From positions 25,001 through 72,500 of the forward strand of contig CAJNDS010001979.1 in the NCBI GenBank assembly GCA_905221605.1: a stretch of 47,500 nt of DNA, in the 5' to 3' direction. The position numbers were made by a program, and so were the translations under genes. Positions 29,886 through 40,120 of this stretch are shown here, one piece after another. The number at the start of each line of letters is the position of its first letter. Positions within the stretch are counted from its first letter, which is position 1. Origin of the DNA: Symbiodinium natans (Eukaryota; Sar; Dinophyceae; Suessiales; Symbiodiniaceae). Under the pieces are notes generated by a model that did no database searches, was not told where the DNA came from, and saw nothing but the letters and a program-made list of their open reading frames with translations.

Positions 29886-30479
29886 AACTTTGAAAGATCG
29901 CTTAACCGCAAAGCCGAAGACACTGCGAGCAGTTGACGGGCGCCTGAGCCGTCTCAACTGGGAAGCCTGGGAAGCTGTGCGCTTCAAGACAGACGCCCTC
30001 AAGAGCCATCTGGGAGTGCTCCAAACTCGGGGCACCCTTTTTGGGGTTTCCTGCAAGAAGGATTCTAGTATTTTGGGGGCCTATCAGTCCTCTATGTTGG
30101 TGAGCACGGATTTTGCTACGGACCTGCAGCTCGGATCGTGTTCTGCCTGAAAGACCTTCTGTTGCAAAAGGCATGGGCGCTAGAGATTCGGGCGCAGCTC
30201 ACCAGTCGGAGCTTGCCCACCTTGCGAGAAGGGTGCCGCAGTCGGCGGGGTTATGGGGTAAACCCCAAACCTCAAACCCCAAACCCCCGACCCTACACCC
30301 TAGGATAGGCCTTATGGGAAGTTTCCTAGGGCTTGCTTTGACATCCTCAACAGACGCCCAGCTCGGGGCCCTTCGGCCCTCCACTTGGGTCAGCCCGTGA
30401 AAGTGTAAGGAAAGGGCAGCATGAGCAGCTCGGGGGTGAGGAAGGCAGCAGAATAAATGGGCCCTCGTTTGTGAGGTGA
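29886..30479 (+). CDS. Three 3' exons of the same gene, phase-consistent, with stop
   Basis: Exons 29886-30015 (DRLTAKPKTLRAVDGRLSRL, then NWEAWEAVRFKTDALKSHLG), 30105-30257 (HGFCYGPAARIVFCLKDLLL, then QKAWALEIRAQL) and 30354-30479 (TPSSGPFGPPLGSARESV, ending in TGA). All joins are GT-AG and phase 0. The first intron (30016-30104) is a short inverted-repeat element starting GTGCTC and ending near GTGAGCAC; the second (30258-30353) contains degenerate telomeric units. Consistent phases over three exons make this a confident gene, though I recognise no domain. Confidence 0.65.
30016..30108. mobile_element. Short inverted-repeat intron, family E-like
   Basis: GTGCTCCAAAC at the left pairs with GTTGGTGAGCAC at the right. 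The interior (GGGGTTTCC, GGATTCTAGTATTTTGGGGG) resembles E1 and E2. It coincides with a GT-AG intron, apart from the last four bases of the arm. Confidence 0.6.
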
Positions 30480-33418
30480 GTGCCGCGGGCGCTTTGCCGT
30501 TTCTGTGAAGGTTGACGCGGGTTTTTTTTTGACAAAAACTCTCGGCGTCGGCGTGCAAGATGAAGGCGCGCGCCTCTCTCGCGACGCTGAGGTCCGGCAG
30601 AAGCAGACAAGTCGAACCTCCCTTGGCGCCGCTCTCTTGCGCCGTGGTTTAGAGGATGTGGAGTAGTGGCGGAGTGGGAGCCCGGAGCGTCGCCTGACTG
30701 CGAAGCAACTCCAAGCAACCCTTTTTACACGGGGAACTCTCCCGGGAGGGTGAGACTCCCCCTAGTCTACGTCACAGTTTTTGCCGCGTGTCCGCGCAAG
30801 CTTGCATTGCTCTCGCACTGGGCAAGCGGCATCTCTCTGTTTCGGTGCCCACTCCAACCGGCAGTCGGCGATGGCTAAAGCGGCTTCATGCGCGTAGATA
30901 CCGCAGACACCGAAGAGGCCAAGAGCTGTATTAACAAGGGCCATGCAGCGAAGAGCATCCGGGAGGTAGCCCAGTGCCGTGCGCCTTGCAAAGCCGGATC
31001 TCGCAAAGGAAGTGCCTGAGCTCCCTTTCCCTCTTAGGGCCAGCTTCTCCCGCAAGCGACGGCGCGTGCCGTTTCGGTACGCCTTGCAGCGCTCATCCCA
31101 TGGTGCTGTGGATCCAAGAGGTCGCCCAATCGCCTTCAAAGATGGGAGGCAGCTCTCTTCACAAGAGGGTCCCTTTGTTGGGGGGATCCCTCTTCCAAGA
31201 ACGGCATAATTCCACCAGGGGGGTGGGCTCTGAAAGGGAGCCACAAGTGAGAACTGGGGACCCCATGAAGGACCCCATGAGAGGCTCCGACACGGCCCTG
31301 TGAGCCTCGCTGGCAAGTTGAGGAGTGTTTCCCCCTTGGTTTGCAGCCTCCGCTCCCCCAAAGAAACAGCAAAAAGGGGCTTTAGGGCCCTAAGACCTCT
31401 CCCGGTCTCCTTTCCCTTCTTTCCGCCTCTCTTTGTAATCGGAAGCCTCGCCTTCGTCTCGGGTTGTTTGCTTCTAGGGCCCTCGAGATCTGCCTCGAGT
31501 TGATCAAGCGTCAAGGCTGCGCAGCTGCAAGAGCAGACCGGGGAAGAGCCTTCAGAGGTTTCAGAGCCTTCAGAGCCTTCAGAGCCTTCAGAGCCCTCAA
31601 GAGCCTTCAGAGGTGTCCTTCCGAGCCTTCTCTGAGACTTCGGCTTTTGGGGCCCAACATTTCCCGCGCATTTAAGCGGCAAGGCAAGCAAGTCCGAAGC
31701 ACCTTCTCCCACCTCCCCTGCCTCGGGAAGCTGGGCTGGGGGGCCAACGCCGTTTCCGACGCCGGCGATTGGGGACTCGGCTTGGACGGCAGTCTTTGCA
31801 CTTAAGCAGCTGGGCTCCCCCTGTTGGCCCCCCCCAGGCTCTCACAACTCAAGAAAGACCGACTTCTGAAGGGTTATTTGCCCCTTGTTGAAGTCTTCGC
31901 CAGTGGCCCTTGGTCTTCTTGCGGCCCTCGGTTCCCTTCGAAGACGCTCCGGAAGCCGTCAACCCGCAAGTCGCCTGAAGATCTCTGAGCCGTTTAGGCT
32001 TCAGGGGCGTAGCGCCTCAGGGGTTCAGGGTTCAGGGGTTTTGGGGCGAGGGTTTCGGGTTTAGGGGGTTAGGGTCCTCCAAGTCTTACAAGGGCCGAAA
32101 GCTCACGGATCGCCGGATCGCCCCCTGAGACTTTCGGGCAGCCCTCTCGCGAGGTTTCTGAAAGTTCGCCCGGGAACCTCCAGTGGACAGGATGGGAATG
32201 CGAAGGGAGCAGTTGCGCTGAGAACAGTGCCGACGTGTTCCGTCGTCTGGGTAGCGGCTGGACAAACGGATGCTGTGCCATATCTTTGGCATCGGCTGAG
32301 ACGCGCAAAAGGGTGCAAAGTGGGAATCCCACGGGTGAAGCTCTGAGAAGTTTCTGAGTCAGAAGTCGAACCAAGTTAGAAAGAGGAGGAAAGGCTTCGA
32401 AGCATGATGCAAAAATCGGGTCCCCTCGCCATCTTTCGGGCTCTCGTGTGACCCACACTTTCTCGTGCAGCGCCAGTGCGCGGTTGAGCCCATGAAGTAG
32501 CCCCAGTCTGTTGTGACACTTTCTGTGACACTTTCTGATGTCTCTCGGAGCTGTTCAACTCCTTCGGCAGCAGCTTTTCTTGGTGGCACCTTTGGCAAAC
32601 ATCTGCCGAGTCGAGCTCAAAGAGCACTTCGCCGCACCCGAAGCGGCGAGACTTCAGAAGGCGATCTCAGCGTGAGACCTTAAGAAGGGCCACGAAAGCC
32701 CCGACTCAAAGCACTGGCTTAAAGCAGTGACCTAAGGGCTTGCACCCTATTTTAGGGTAAGTACGCAGGTATACACTGAGGACCAGGCCCAGGTGGAGAC
32801 GTGCCTGAACTTGTGGACATGCTCGCCCCATCGGCTTGAGAGAAGTGGCTTCTAGCGGCGACCTCCGTCAACGCAACGGATGTCCGGCAGGATGCTTCCA
32901 TCAAGGCGTCCATCATAGGCTTCCACCAAGGCTTCCATCATCAGCAAGCTTCCAGCCAGCGCTTTTTGGCACGGAAGCGCGGTAAATGCCTAGGGCACGT
33001 TGTGGGTCACCTTCCCCTGCTTTCGGTGCAGATCGGTTGAGGGCTCATGGTGTCAGGGAGTCGTGAGCGCCTTAAGCACTCCCTGGCAAGGCCCCAGTCC
33101 GTCTCAGCCAAAGAGCTTCAGTGCGAAACAACACCTTGCACATCTCTTCGGCGCGTGTCAGCTTGCGACATGCACGATCGGATCCTCCCAAAGCCCCTTA
33201 AGACATCAGTGACACTTGTTGCGAGACCCCTCTGACCTCTGTCTTCGAAACGAGGCTCGATGCCTGGCTCGAGGATGCGTTGGGAAAGCGAACAGAGATC
33301 TAGAGAGTAGACGACCCGTCACAAGCAAGCAGGGCACCGAGCTGGCTCTTAGGGGTTAGGCCGGTTAGGGGTTTAAGGTCTCAGATTATCTCACAGAAAG
33401 AGAGAGCACTGATTTCAG
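30480..33418. other. No confident gene; one long minus-strand open frame
   Basis: A 316-codon minus frame (31712-30762) is the longest here, but it has no motif and crosses a 9-bp tandem repeat. A 129-codon minus frame (32458-32069) is also unconvincing. TTTAGGG-like units appear at 32035-32075. I cannot support a gene, but the long frame is worth a database comparison. Confidence 0.4.
31546..31612. repeat. 9-bp tandem repeat, AGAGCCTTC units
   Basis: About seven imperfect copies of AGAGCCTTC. On the minus strand they would read Gly-Ser-Glu repeats and on the plus strand Phe-Arg-Ala repeats. Confidence 0.85.
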
Positions 33419-34627
33419 GCGCCTCCCTTTCACGGAAGTCGCTCCCCCTGCGCCTTCAGCTCCGGCTCCCGCACGCGCGGTCCCCGATGCCAAGAAAGCT
33501 CCGACGATGCCGAGGATGCCGCAGTGGGTTTAGGGTTTAGGGTTTAGGGTTTAGGGGTGGGACATCCACCAGGAGCGCGAGCGCCTCCCTTTCCCGAGAT
33601 TTCCAGAAAACCCTCCGGTTCAGGGTTTAGGGTTGAGGGACTAGGGAGCATAAGCCCTATCACCCCCCCCGCGTTTTGGAGACATGTGGACGGATTAGAG
33701 GGTAGAAAGGGTCTAGGGTTTTAGGGTTTTAGGGTTTTAGGGTTTTAGGGTTTAGGGCAGTGGGCTTTGCATCCAGGCTCAAAAGGGTCAAGGTGTCGAG
33801 AAGAACCTCAAAGAGGCGCTAGGCCCTGAGCGCAAGTCAGGATGCGGCATACCGACTTGACTCAGACCATCCGGGTCTTCGCTCCCCAACATCCTAACCC
33901 TAAACCCTAAACCCTAAACCCTAAACCCTAAACCCTAAACCCTAAATTGCCTAAACCCTCCAGGGCTCGAAAGCGGCCAACTCCGGGCCCCTTTCCCCGG
34001 CACCAGTCTTGAGAAATATCGCTTGTGAGTTACTACAAACCCCAAACCCTGAACCCCAAAGCCTGCACCCTAAACCCTACTACCTGAAGGGTGGTTAAGT
34101 AGAACTTTAAATCCTATGGGACCGTCTCCCAGGTCGTGCGAGGCGCAGGTGTGCAAGACCTGGGATTGTCTCGGCCTTCGTCTTCGGAAGCCCTAAGCCT
34201 GAAGCCCGAATCGCCAAAACTCTATATCCTAAACCCTAAACCCTAAACCCTAAATCCGAAACCCCAAAACTCGAAACCCCTGAACCCGTGAGCTGCATCA
34301 GTTGCCTGAGGCGCACGGCAACTCCCCAAGCGCTACTCGGATAACGTCCCGGCAGCGTCCCCTGGCTCAGGGCCTTTAGGGTTTAGGGTTTAGGGTTTAG
34401 GGGTTTAGGGTTTCGGGTCTTATTGTTTGGGGTTCCTGGCAAGAGCGTGCGCTCCCATCAATTCCCACGCGGTTCCTAGCGAAGCAGTTGCACCTCCCGT
34501 TGCAGAAGATATCAGACGTCTGAAGTTTTGCGCATGCCGCCCACAGCAAGTCTCCTCACACTTGCGCAGCCGTGTGAGCAGCGAGCTTTGCACATACCCA
34601 GAAAAAGCAGCAGCAAAGCACATCTAA
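33419..34627 (+). CDS. Multi-exon unrecognised gene threaded through telomeric repeats
   Basis: Exon islands: 33419-33527 (LPFTEVAPPAPSAPAPARAV, ending MPQW), 33555 or 33573 to 33624 (ERERLPFPRFPENPP), about 33756-33842 (QGVEKNLKEALGPERKS), 33964-34029 (GSKAANSGPLSPAPVLRN), about 34300-34372 (LPEAHGNSPSATRITSRQ) and 34488-34627 (VAPPVAEDIRRLKFCACRPQ, ending KAAAKHI and TAA). The first join is phase 0 through an intron that starts GTTTAGGGTTTAG. All islands read plus and are Pro/Ala/Ser- and Arg-rich, like a linker or disordered protein. Intervening sequence is largely telomeric repeat in both orientations. No domain is identified and some joins are unverified. Confidence 0.55.
33528..33572 (+). 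repeat. Telomeric-repeat mini-intron (four TTTAGGG units)
   Basis: Begins GTTTAGGG directly at the exon end. A 27-base version ends at TTTAG (33554) and a 45-base version at CCACCAG (33572); both keep phase 0. The uninterrupted frame would hit TAG inside the repeat, so it must be spliced or it breaks the protein. Confidence 0.6.
33708..33758 (+). repeat. Telomeric variant block GGGTTTTA
   Basis: Five to six units, mostly the 8-bp variant TTTTAGGG, ending with TTTAG just before an exon. Confidence 0.93.
33895..33952 (-). repeat. Telomeric array (CCCTAAA)n
   Basis: Eight units. Further short degenerate blocks lie at 34036-34080 and 34208-34280. Confidence 0.95.
34376..34420 (+). repeat. Telomeric array (TTTAGGG)n
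   Basis: Six units with one TTTCGGG variant, in the opposite orientation to the array on the other side of the preceding exon. Confidence 0.93.
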
Positions 34628-34836
34628 ACCTCATTTGAAACCGAGACGCGCAAAAAGCAGTTACAACCTTGACTCCAGCTCTGCGTGCGCCGTCCTGCGA
34701 ACTCGAGGGAGGTAAGAAGGTCTCCTCAGCCCAAAAGCACGTCGACCACTCCGTGGTCGAAGGTCCCTGATATGACCAGCTTCATGAGCCTTCCAAAGGG
34801 AGCTGCTTGTCTTCGGGCTCCACCCTTCGGAACTTA

Positions 34837-35442
34837 CTACAGGGCTCCATCCAAGCGCTGGGGAACGCTGGGTGAGGCCCGATGGGCTTGGGCATGATGA
34901 GGTTGAACCGGCTTCTCAAAAGGCGGCGAAGCCCCATAGGCCCCAAGGCTGTAAGGCTGTGCGGAGGGAGACCCTGGTGGACTCGGCAAGACAAGAAACC
35001 TTGCAGCCTGCCCCAAGCCGTGCCTTTCCCAGCAAAATCCGGTGTCATTTGCGGTGCAGCTTTCGGTTGAACTTCTGGCATCGAGCGTGCCCACAAAGGG
35101 GCTGGACCACGCTTCATAGGAGCCGTGGCTCCGGTGGTAGGTGCCAGAGCCCGAGGCCACTTGCGAAGGCTCCGGTAGCTCGGTCTTGAATCGGCTCCAG
35201 GCGAATCGGGCGAGGCGGCGGCGTGCTCCCTTCCTGACCTCGCGTGCTTTCGGAATCCCAAAATCCAGCGCCCCCAACGCTTGGGGCAAAGCACCTGTTG
35301 GGGCAAAGCGCCTGAAGGGGCCCAACTCGCATTGTGAGCACGTGACGAGGTCATTCCGCTTGTCCGTCACCAGTGCCACGCCTCTAGCGCCGGTGCGCCG
35401 GCTGCTGTGAACACACTGTTGCCGAGGCGGCTCTGGCAGCAA
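34837..35442 (-). CDS. Doubtful ORF, 201 codons
   Basis: Open from 35442 to 34837 on the minus strand, with overlapping open frames of 190 and about 105 codons on both strands. The GC-rich composition makes long chance frames likely. No motif is recognised. It is listed because it is one of the longest open frames in the region. Confidence 0.2.
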   Translation of the reverse strand: MLPEPPRQQCVHSSRRTGARGVALVTDKRNDLVTCSQCELGPFRRFAPTGALPQALGALDFGIPKAREVRKGARRRLARFAWSRFKTELPEPSQVASGSGTYHRSHGSYEAWSSPFVGTLDARSSTESCTANDTGFCWERHGLGQAARFLVLPSPPGSPSAQPYSLGAYGASPPFEKPVQPHHAQAHRASPSVPQRLDGAL

Positions 35443-35464
35443 AAGGCAAAAAGGAGCCTAAAGA

Positions 35465-35530
35465 GGTTTAGGGTTTAGGGTTTAGGGTTTAGGGTTTAGG
35501 GTTTAGGGTTTAGAGTTTAGGGTTTAGGGG
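35465..35530 (+). repeat. Telomeric array (TTTAGGG)n
   Basis: Nine units, one with TTTAGAG. Confidence 0.97.
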
Positions 35531-35749
35531 ATGGCTTGCAGGAGCCGAGAGTACCAGGATCCGCTGCGTTGTAGGACCCTTGTAGCACAATGTCTTCAAA
35601 GTGATGGCATGGGTTCTGCTGCGAGCTGTGCGCAGTGGGAAGTGTAGTCTAGCAGTGGTGAAGGCGTTAAACTGGATTGGAAGGATCGGGCTCGATATTG
35701 TGCAGGGCACAGGGGGGTAAGGGGGGGAGCCCTGAAATCTCTCCTGACC

Positions 35750-36076
35750 TTATGCTAGTTCTGCGGATTTGTGCGAAGTCCGCAGTTGTTCTACAAGTGG
35801 CTCACATTGTGTTTCTGTAGATATGGCCAGCGTTCTCTGGATGAAACCTTTCCTGGGAGCACCCCCTAGTAGCCTGAACAACACAAAGTCCACCCTCCGC
35901 CCCTTATTGAACAAGTAGTTTGTTAGACAGCGAGTCTTGACGCAGGGCTGCAGGGGTTTCTCAACCCTTTTCATGTTGCCACGTCCTGCGCGATGTTTGG
36001 TCTTATCCTGCGCCTGGCTGGCCTGCATCGTGCTTTGGAAAGGCAGGTGGGACGTGCCAGCAGATGAAGGCACCAT
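35750..36076 (-). CDS. Possible small ORF, 108 codons
   Basis: Minus strand, MVPSSAGTSHLPFQ to stop, including GRRVDFVLFRLLGGAPRKGF. The centre reads like protein and there is no competing frame of similar length. No family is recognised. Confidence 0.3.
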   Translation of the reverse strand: MVPSSAGTSHLPFQSTMQASQAQDKTKHRAGRGNMKRVEKPLQPCVKTRCLTNYLFNKGRRVDFVLFRLLGGAPRKGFIQRTLAISTETQCEPLVEQLRTSHKSAELA

Positions 36077-36177
36077 GGTCTGCGCGTCTCAGGGCACCTT
36101 AAATCTTAAACCCGAAGCCCCGAACCCTCAACTTCTTAAGTCTGCAAGGTCAGTGGGTAGAATGCCATAGGACCTGA

Positions 36178-36305
36178 AGCCCCAAACCCTAAACCCTGAA
36201 CCCTGAACCCTAAACCCCGAACCCTACACCCTAAACCCTAAACTCTAAACCGTAAACCCTAAACCCTAAACCCTAAGCCCAAAACCCTAAACCCTAAACC
36301 TAACC
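36178..36305 (-). repeat. Telomeric array, CCCTAAA with CCCTGAA/CCCCGAA variants
   Basis: About 17 units, left part rich in variants. It precedes the first recognised exon of the next gene. Confidence 0.95.
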
Positions 36306-36306
36306 T

Positions 36307-38804
36307 GAGGTACCACTTGCGAAGACCCTGAAGCCACGACGGACGAGTTGGAGGCACGTTCAGCTGCGGTTTAGGGCTTCGGGCTTAGGGTTTAGGGTTT
36401 ATGATAAGGTTTGGGGTTTCGGGTTTAGGCCTGGATTGCGGAAGATGGAACGCGCAGGCTTCTACGGACATCTTTCTTCTATCAAGGTTGCTTTTATCCT
36501 CTGCGTCTAGGGTTAACGGTCCTTTGTCATTTTGTCACCCGAAACCCTAAACCTAAACCCCAAACCCCAAATCCCGACTGAGGCTACGACGCTCCTCCAG
36601 GCCTATGTGCATGACTCCAACAGTGCCCACTACCACTACGCCCTCTATGTCCCCCTGCAGGATGCCTGTTTGGGTTTGAGGATTTCGGGGCGGAAGGTTC
36701 ATGGGGTCCGTAGTATGGTCCTTAGTATGGTCGCCTGTATGGTAGCCTTGGTGACTTACTTAACTACCAGACGCCTGCAAGGATAACCACAAGCACAACC
36801 GTTCTTTTTACGCATTCTGGCTGCGGCGGCTGTGCTCCTGGAGTTCCGCAAGGCAGCTGAAGAACGGACCGGAGGGCGAGGTGAGGGTAGTAGGCGATCT
36901 TCAAGACATCCAGGAGCTTGCAGCGAGTTGCAGGCACATGACGCACGGAACCTCTTTCACCCTGACGGACCTGAGCTACGGTGATGTCGTGGCCAAGCTT
37001 CCGGAGGAAGGGTCCCACACTTGCGAACTGAAGTTTCGTGGCCCAGAGCTCCAGCACAACCTCGCCGCTTGGCCGCGGCTGGACGGCGGAAGGGTTTGCG
37101 CTGAGGTTGTGGAGGGCTTCGATTTCAGGGCCTTGGATCTTGGCTCGCGAACCTGTGGAGGTAAAGAGCAAAAGGGTGGGTGTCTCAACCCTAAACCCCA
37201 AACCCTAAACCCCAAACCCTAAACCCCTAAACCCTAGCAGCCCAGGTCAAGATCTGGATGAACAAGGTGGCGGTGTTGTGCCAGCTTGCGAGCGAGCACC
37301 CTGATGCCGTCACGACTTTGTCGGACATGAATAGCGACAGGGAGCAGCTGAGCGCCTCACTCTTGCTAGGAGCTTTGCAATTTTGCAAACCGTCCAAGTA
37401 CATGCTTTATACATGTACGAAAGCCCTAAGCACTAAACCCTAAACCCTAAACCCTAGACCCTAAACCCTAAACCCTAAACCCCAAGCCCCAAGCCCCAAG
37501 CTCCAAGCCCCAAGCCCCAAGCCCTACCTACTACACCCTAATACACGTTCTTAAACAGGTTGGGCCACGCAGTTCGGCTGGCGTGAGCTGGAAGATGGGC
37601 GGCTAGGGACTCGATGCTACAAGCCCCGTCCTGGGAGGAGTCGCCTGTGGCGTGGTGCGCTTGGTAGGGTTTGGGGTTTAGGGTATAGGGTTTAGGGTTT
37701 AGGGTTTAGGGTTTAGGGGTGTAGGGTTTAGGGTTTAGGGTTTAGGGTGTAGGGTTCAGGGTTTAGGGTCTTTGGTCCTGTGTACCATGAGACTTTCTCT
37801 CGCAGCTTTCCCGTCCTCTGGCCCCTAGGAAGTCCTACACCTTTAACTCAAACATCCTAAGCCCTAAGCCCTAAGCCCTAAACCGCAAAACCCTACACCC
37901 ACGTCAGGTGGTTCGGCCACAAAGGATGTCAGGTGGGGGTGTACGAAAATGCAGGACCCTAAGCCCTACGCCCTAAGCCCTAAACCCTAAACCCTAAACC
38001 CTAAACCCTAAACCCCAAACCCCAAACCCCAAACCCCAAACCCCAAACCCTAAACCCTAAACCCTAAACCCCAAACCCCAAACCCCAAACCCCAAACCCT
38101 AAACCCTAAACCCTAAACCCCAAACCCTAAACCCCAAACCCCAAACCCCAAACCCCAAACCCCAAACCCTAAACCCTAAACCCTAAACCCTAAACCCTAA
38201 ACCCTAAACCCTAAACCCTAAACAGGGGAACCTGACGACCTGGGCCAAGTACTTGGCGGTTCGTGGCCGCGACTGCCCTCGACTCCTGGAAGCCTGGGAG
38301 GTAGAGCTGGCGCAGATCCGCGGCTCGGCAAACCTGGGGGTTTAGGGTTTAGGGTTTAGGGTTAGGGTTTAGGGTTCAGGGTTTGGGGTTAGGGTTTAGG
38401 GTTTAGGATTTAGGGTTCAGGGTTTGGGGTTAGGGTTTAGGGTTTAGGGTTTAGGGTTCAGGGTTTGGGGACACAATAAGGACCCAAGATAAGGTCCCCG
38501 ATTAAAAATTCTCGTAAGATTGCATGGATGGAGTGAACAGGCTGACGCCTTCCTGCGGGGGTCTACATCACTCGCTTATTCCTGGCGGTTTTTTATCCGC
38601 AAAACCCGAAACCCTAAACCCCAAACCCCAAACTCTCACCTGCCCGGAGGTCGATTAGGTCGATTAGTTCGGTTAGGTCACCCGGAGTGTAAAACAAAAG
38701 CACACCAGGGCTTGCATTCTCATTTTCGAGGCCTCAAAAGGAAAAACCGTAAACCCTAAACCCTAAACCCTAAACCCTAAACCCTAAACCCTAAACCCTA
38801 AAGC

Positions 38805-38856
<52 letters not shown>

Positions 38857-39180
38857 GAGGTCGGGTGGGTCCCGGGGCGTGCCCGTGCTTCGACGAGGAG
38901 TGGATCCTCTCCAAGCTCTACAGGCGACGGCCCGAGCTCTTTCACTTGCAGGGTGAGCCGGTGCTTCTGGAGGCTGGCAGGTTCGTTTATATCCCCCAAA
39001 CCCAAGAGAATCCCGAAGTCCTGAAGGGTTTAGGGTTTAGGGTTTAGGGTTTAGGGTTTCTTGTGTAGCCCCCCAGAGAATCTTCAAGAGTATGTTAGAG
39101 GGCCAGCCACTCCACCGAAGGAAGAGGTGGACTCCTTTCCAGCAGCCCTTCTGTGGGAGTCGCTCGGCCGAAGACCTTGA
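36307..39180 (+). CDS. Multi-exon unrecognised gene with telomeric introns
   Basis: Exons: 36307-36368, 36429-36487, 36585 to about 36680 (LLQAYVHDSNSAHYHYALYV), 36782-37160 (LKNGPEGEVRVVGDLQDIQE), 37241 to about 37420 (NKVAVLCQLASEHPDAVTT), 37559-37668 (ATQFGWRELEDGRLGTRCYK), 37908-37954 (WFGHKGCQVGVYENA), 38226-38339 (LTTWAKYLAVRGRDCPRLLE), perhaps about 38549-38602, 38860-39027 (CPCFDEEWILSKLYRRRPEL) and 39069-39180 (ending ALLWESLGRRP and TGA). The 37160/37241 join was checked and keeps phase (GT-AG). Most introns hold telomeric arrays. Length would be at least about 400 residues with no signal peptide seen; the 5' end is unknown. The domain is unrecognised; Trp- and Cys-containing segments hint at an enzyme or secreted protein, no more. 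Confidence 0.65.
36369..36428 (+). repeat. 60-base intron made wholly of telomeric-type repeat
   Basis: Starts GTTTAGGGCTTCGGG and ends GGGTTTCGGGTTTAG between two protein-like islands (KTLKPRRTSWRHVQL before; WIAEDGTRRLLRTSFF or an alternative frame after). Both donor and acceptor lie in degenerate TTTAGGG units. Confidence 0.6.
36693..36781. mobile_element. Possible decayed hairpin intron
   Basis: GAAGGTTCATGG at the left recalls the A family and a repeated GTATGGT phrase fills the centre. The right arm (CGCCTGCAAG) does not pair well. It lies between exons at about 36680 and 36782. Confidence 0.35.
37425..37540 (-). repeat. Telomeric array grading into CCCCAAG variants
   Basis: Perfect CCCTAAA units on the left, then a run of CCCCAAG/CTCCAAG units (about 37480-37520). 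Confidence 0.94.
37669..37770 (+). repeat. Telomeric array (TTTAGGG)n with TGTAGGG variants
   Basis: About 14 units. It begins GTAGGGTTTGGGG at the end of the preceding exon, offering a GT donor. Confidence 0.96.
37957..38224 (-). repeat. Long telomeric array with blocks of CCCCAAA
   Basis: About 38 units. Runs of CCCCAAA (about 38013-38050, 38070-38100 and 38120-38165) alternate with runs of CCCTAAA, so variants are clustered rather than random. It ends at AACAG, the acceptor of the 38226 exon. Confidence 0.97.
38340..38470 (+). repeat. Telomeric array (TTTAGGG)n, with an internal repeated motif
   Basis: About 18 units; a composite GGGTTCAGGGTTTGGGGTTA is repeated, showing duplication of a multi-unit block. 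It starts with GT at the end of the 38226-38339 exon. Confidence 0.96.
38748..38857 (-). repeat. Telomeric array switching from CCCTAAA to CCCTCAA
   Basis: The first eight units are CCCTAAA; the last about eight are CCCTCAA. The switch is sharp. Confidence 0.97.
39026..39060 (+). repeat. Telomeric block in the last intron
   Basis: Five TTTAGGG units. Successive GT sites seven bases apart give donors in all three phases; the second one (exon end 39034) fits the last exon at 39069. Confidence 0.93.
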
Positions 39181-39352
39181 ATCTCAACCCTCAACCCTAA
39201 CCCTCAACCCTAAACCCTCAACCCTCAACCCTAAACCCTAAACCTTAAAACCCAAAACCGAAAACCTTAAAACCCAAAACCCTAAACCCAAAACCCAAAA
39301 CCCTAAGCCCTAAACCCTAAACCCTAAACCCTAAACCCTAAACCCTAAACCC
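39181..39352 (-). repeat. Telomeric array with several variants
   Basis: CCCTCAA, CCCTAAA and AACCCAAAACC-type units, then eight perfect CCCTAAA. It begins directly at the stop codon of the preceding gene. Confidence 0.95.
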
Positions 39353-39464
39353 ACTCCTATACTTCCAGGGGCAAAAGCTCAAAAACCCTGGGCTTAAAAA
39401 ACCCCAGTAGTCTAGGGTTGGGAGCGATGTAAGGATGTGAAGGATGCGAGTTGATACGAGGTAG

Positions 39465-39597
39465 GGGGTTTAGGGTTTAGGGTTTAGGGTTTAGGGTTTA
39501 GGGTTTAGGGTTCAGGGTTTAGGGTTTAGGTTTTAGGTTTAGGGTTTAGGTTTAGGGTTTAGGGTTTAGGGTTTAGGGTTTAGAGTTTAGGGTTTCT
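39465..39597 (+). repeat. Telomeric array (TTTAGGG)n
   Basis: About 19 units with a few six-base units (TTAGGT). Confidence 0.97.
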
Positions 39598-39690
39598 CCG
39601 GGCGTGTGGGGTAAAAACGATGAAGGTCAGTGCCGCCGTCGTTGACACCACTCGGCTTTCATCCTTAGAAGGCCTCCGAGGCATACAGGT

Positions 39691-39747
39691 ATTTCCGAAA
39701 AGTTGGGGCCCCCCTTTTTTTTGGGGGTTCCAACTTTTTGGAAAATG
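39691..39747. other. Small inverted repeat with a homopolymer centre
   Basis: ATTTCCGAAAAGTTGGGGCC pairs with GGTTCCAACTTTTTGGAAAAT around a CCCCC-T9-GGGGG centre. It could be a foldback element or an RNA hairpin. An adjacent minus-strand open frame (39901-39665) is not convincing. Confidence 0.6.
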
Positions 39748-39929
39748 CGAACGTGTCTTCGCTGACAAGTTTTAAAAATCGTGAGTTTCGGAGATATTTG
39801 GGCGCACCACTTGGGGGGTTAAACACACCCCTGCAGTCTTGGCAAAGTCCACATGTATACAGGAGGTGCAGATGTTTCCACAAGGCTCTTGCTGAGCGCA
39901 AGAAAGGAGTTTAGGGTTGCGGCTTTCGT

Positions 39930-40050
39930 AAACCTCAAACCCCAAACCCCAAACCCCAAACCCCAAACCCCAAACCCCAAACCCCAAACCCCAAACCCCA
40001 AACCCTAAACCCTAAACCCTAAACCCTAAACCCTAAACCCTAAACCCTCA
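39930..40050 (-). repeat. Telomeric array: block of CCCCAAA then CCCTAAA
   Basis: About ten consecutive CCCCAAA units followed by about seven CCCTAAA. Confidence 0.97.
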
Positions 40051-40120
40051 GCGAAAGGTGCACTTGGCCTCTGGACCTCACTAGCACTGGCACTTGCTTT
40101 GGGGTGCATCCCAAATCCTG

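Noticed and set aside
30762-31712. 316-codon minus-strand open frame
   Set aside because: GC-rich sequence, no motif, crosses a 9-bp tandem repeat and has open shadows on the other strand. Left as a search candidate only.
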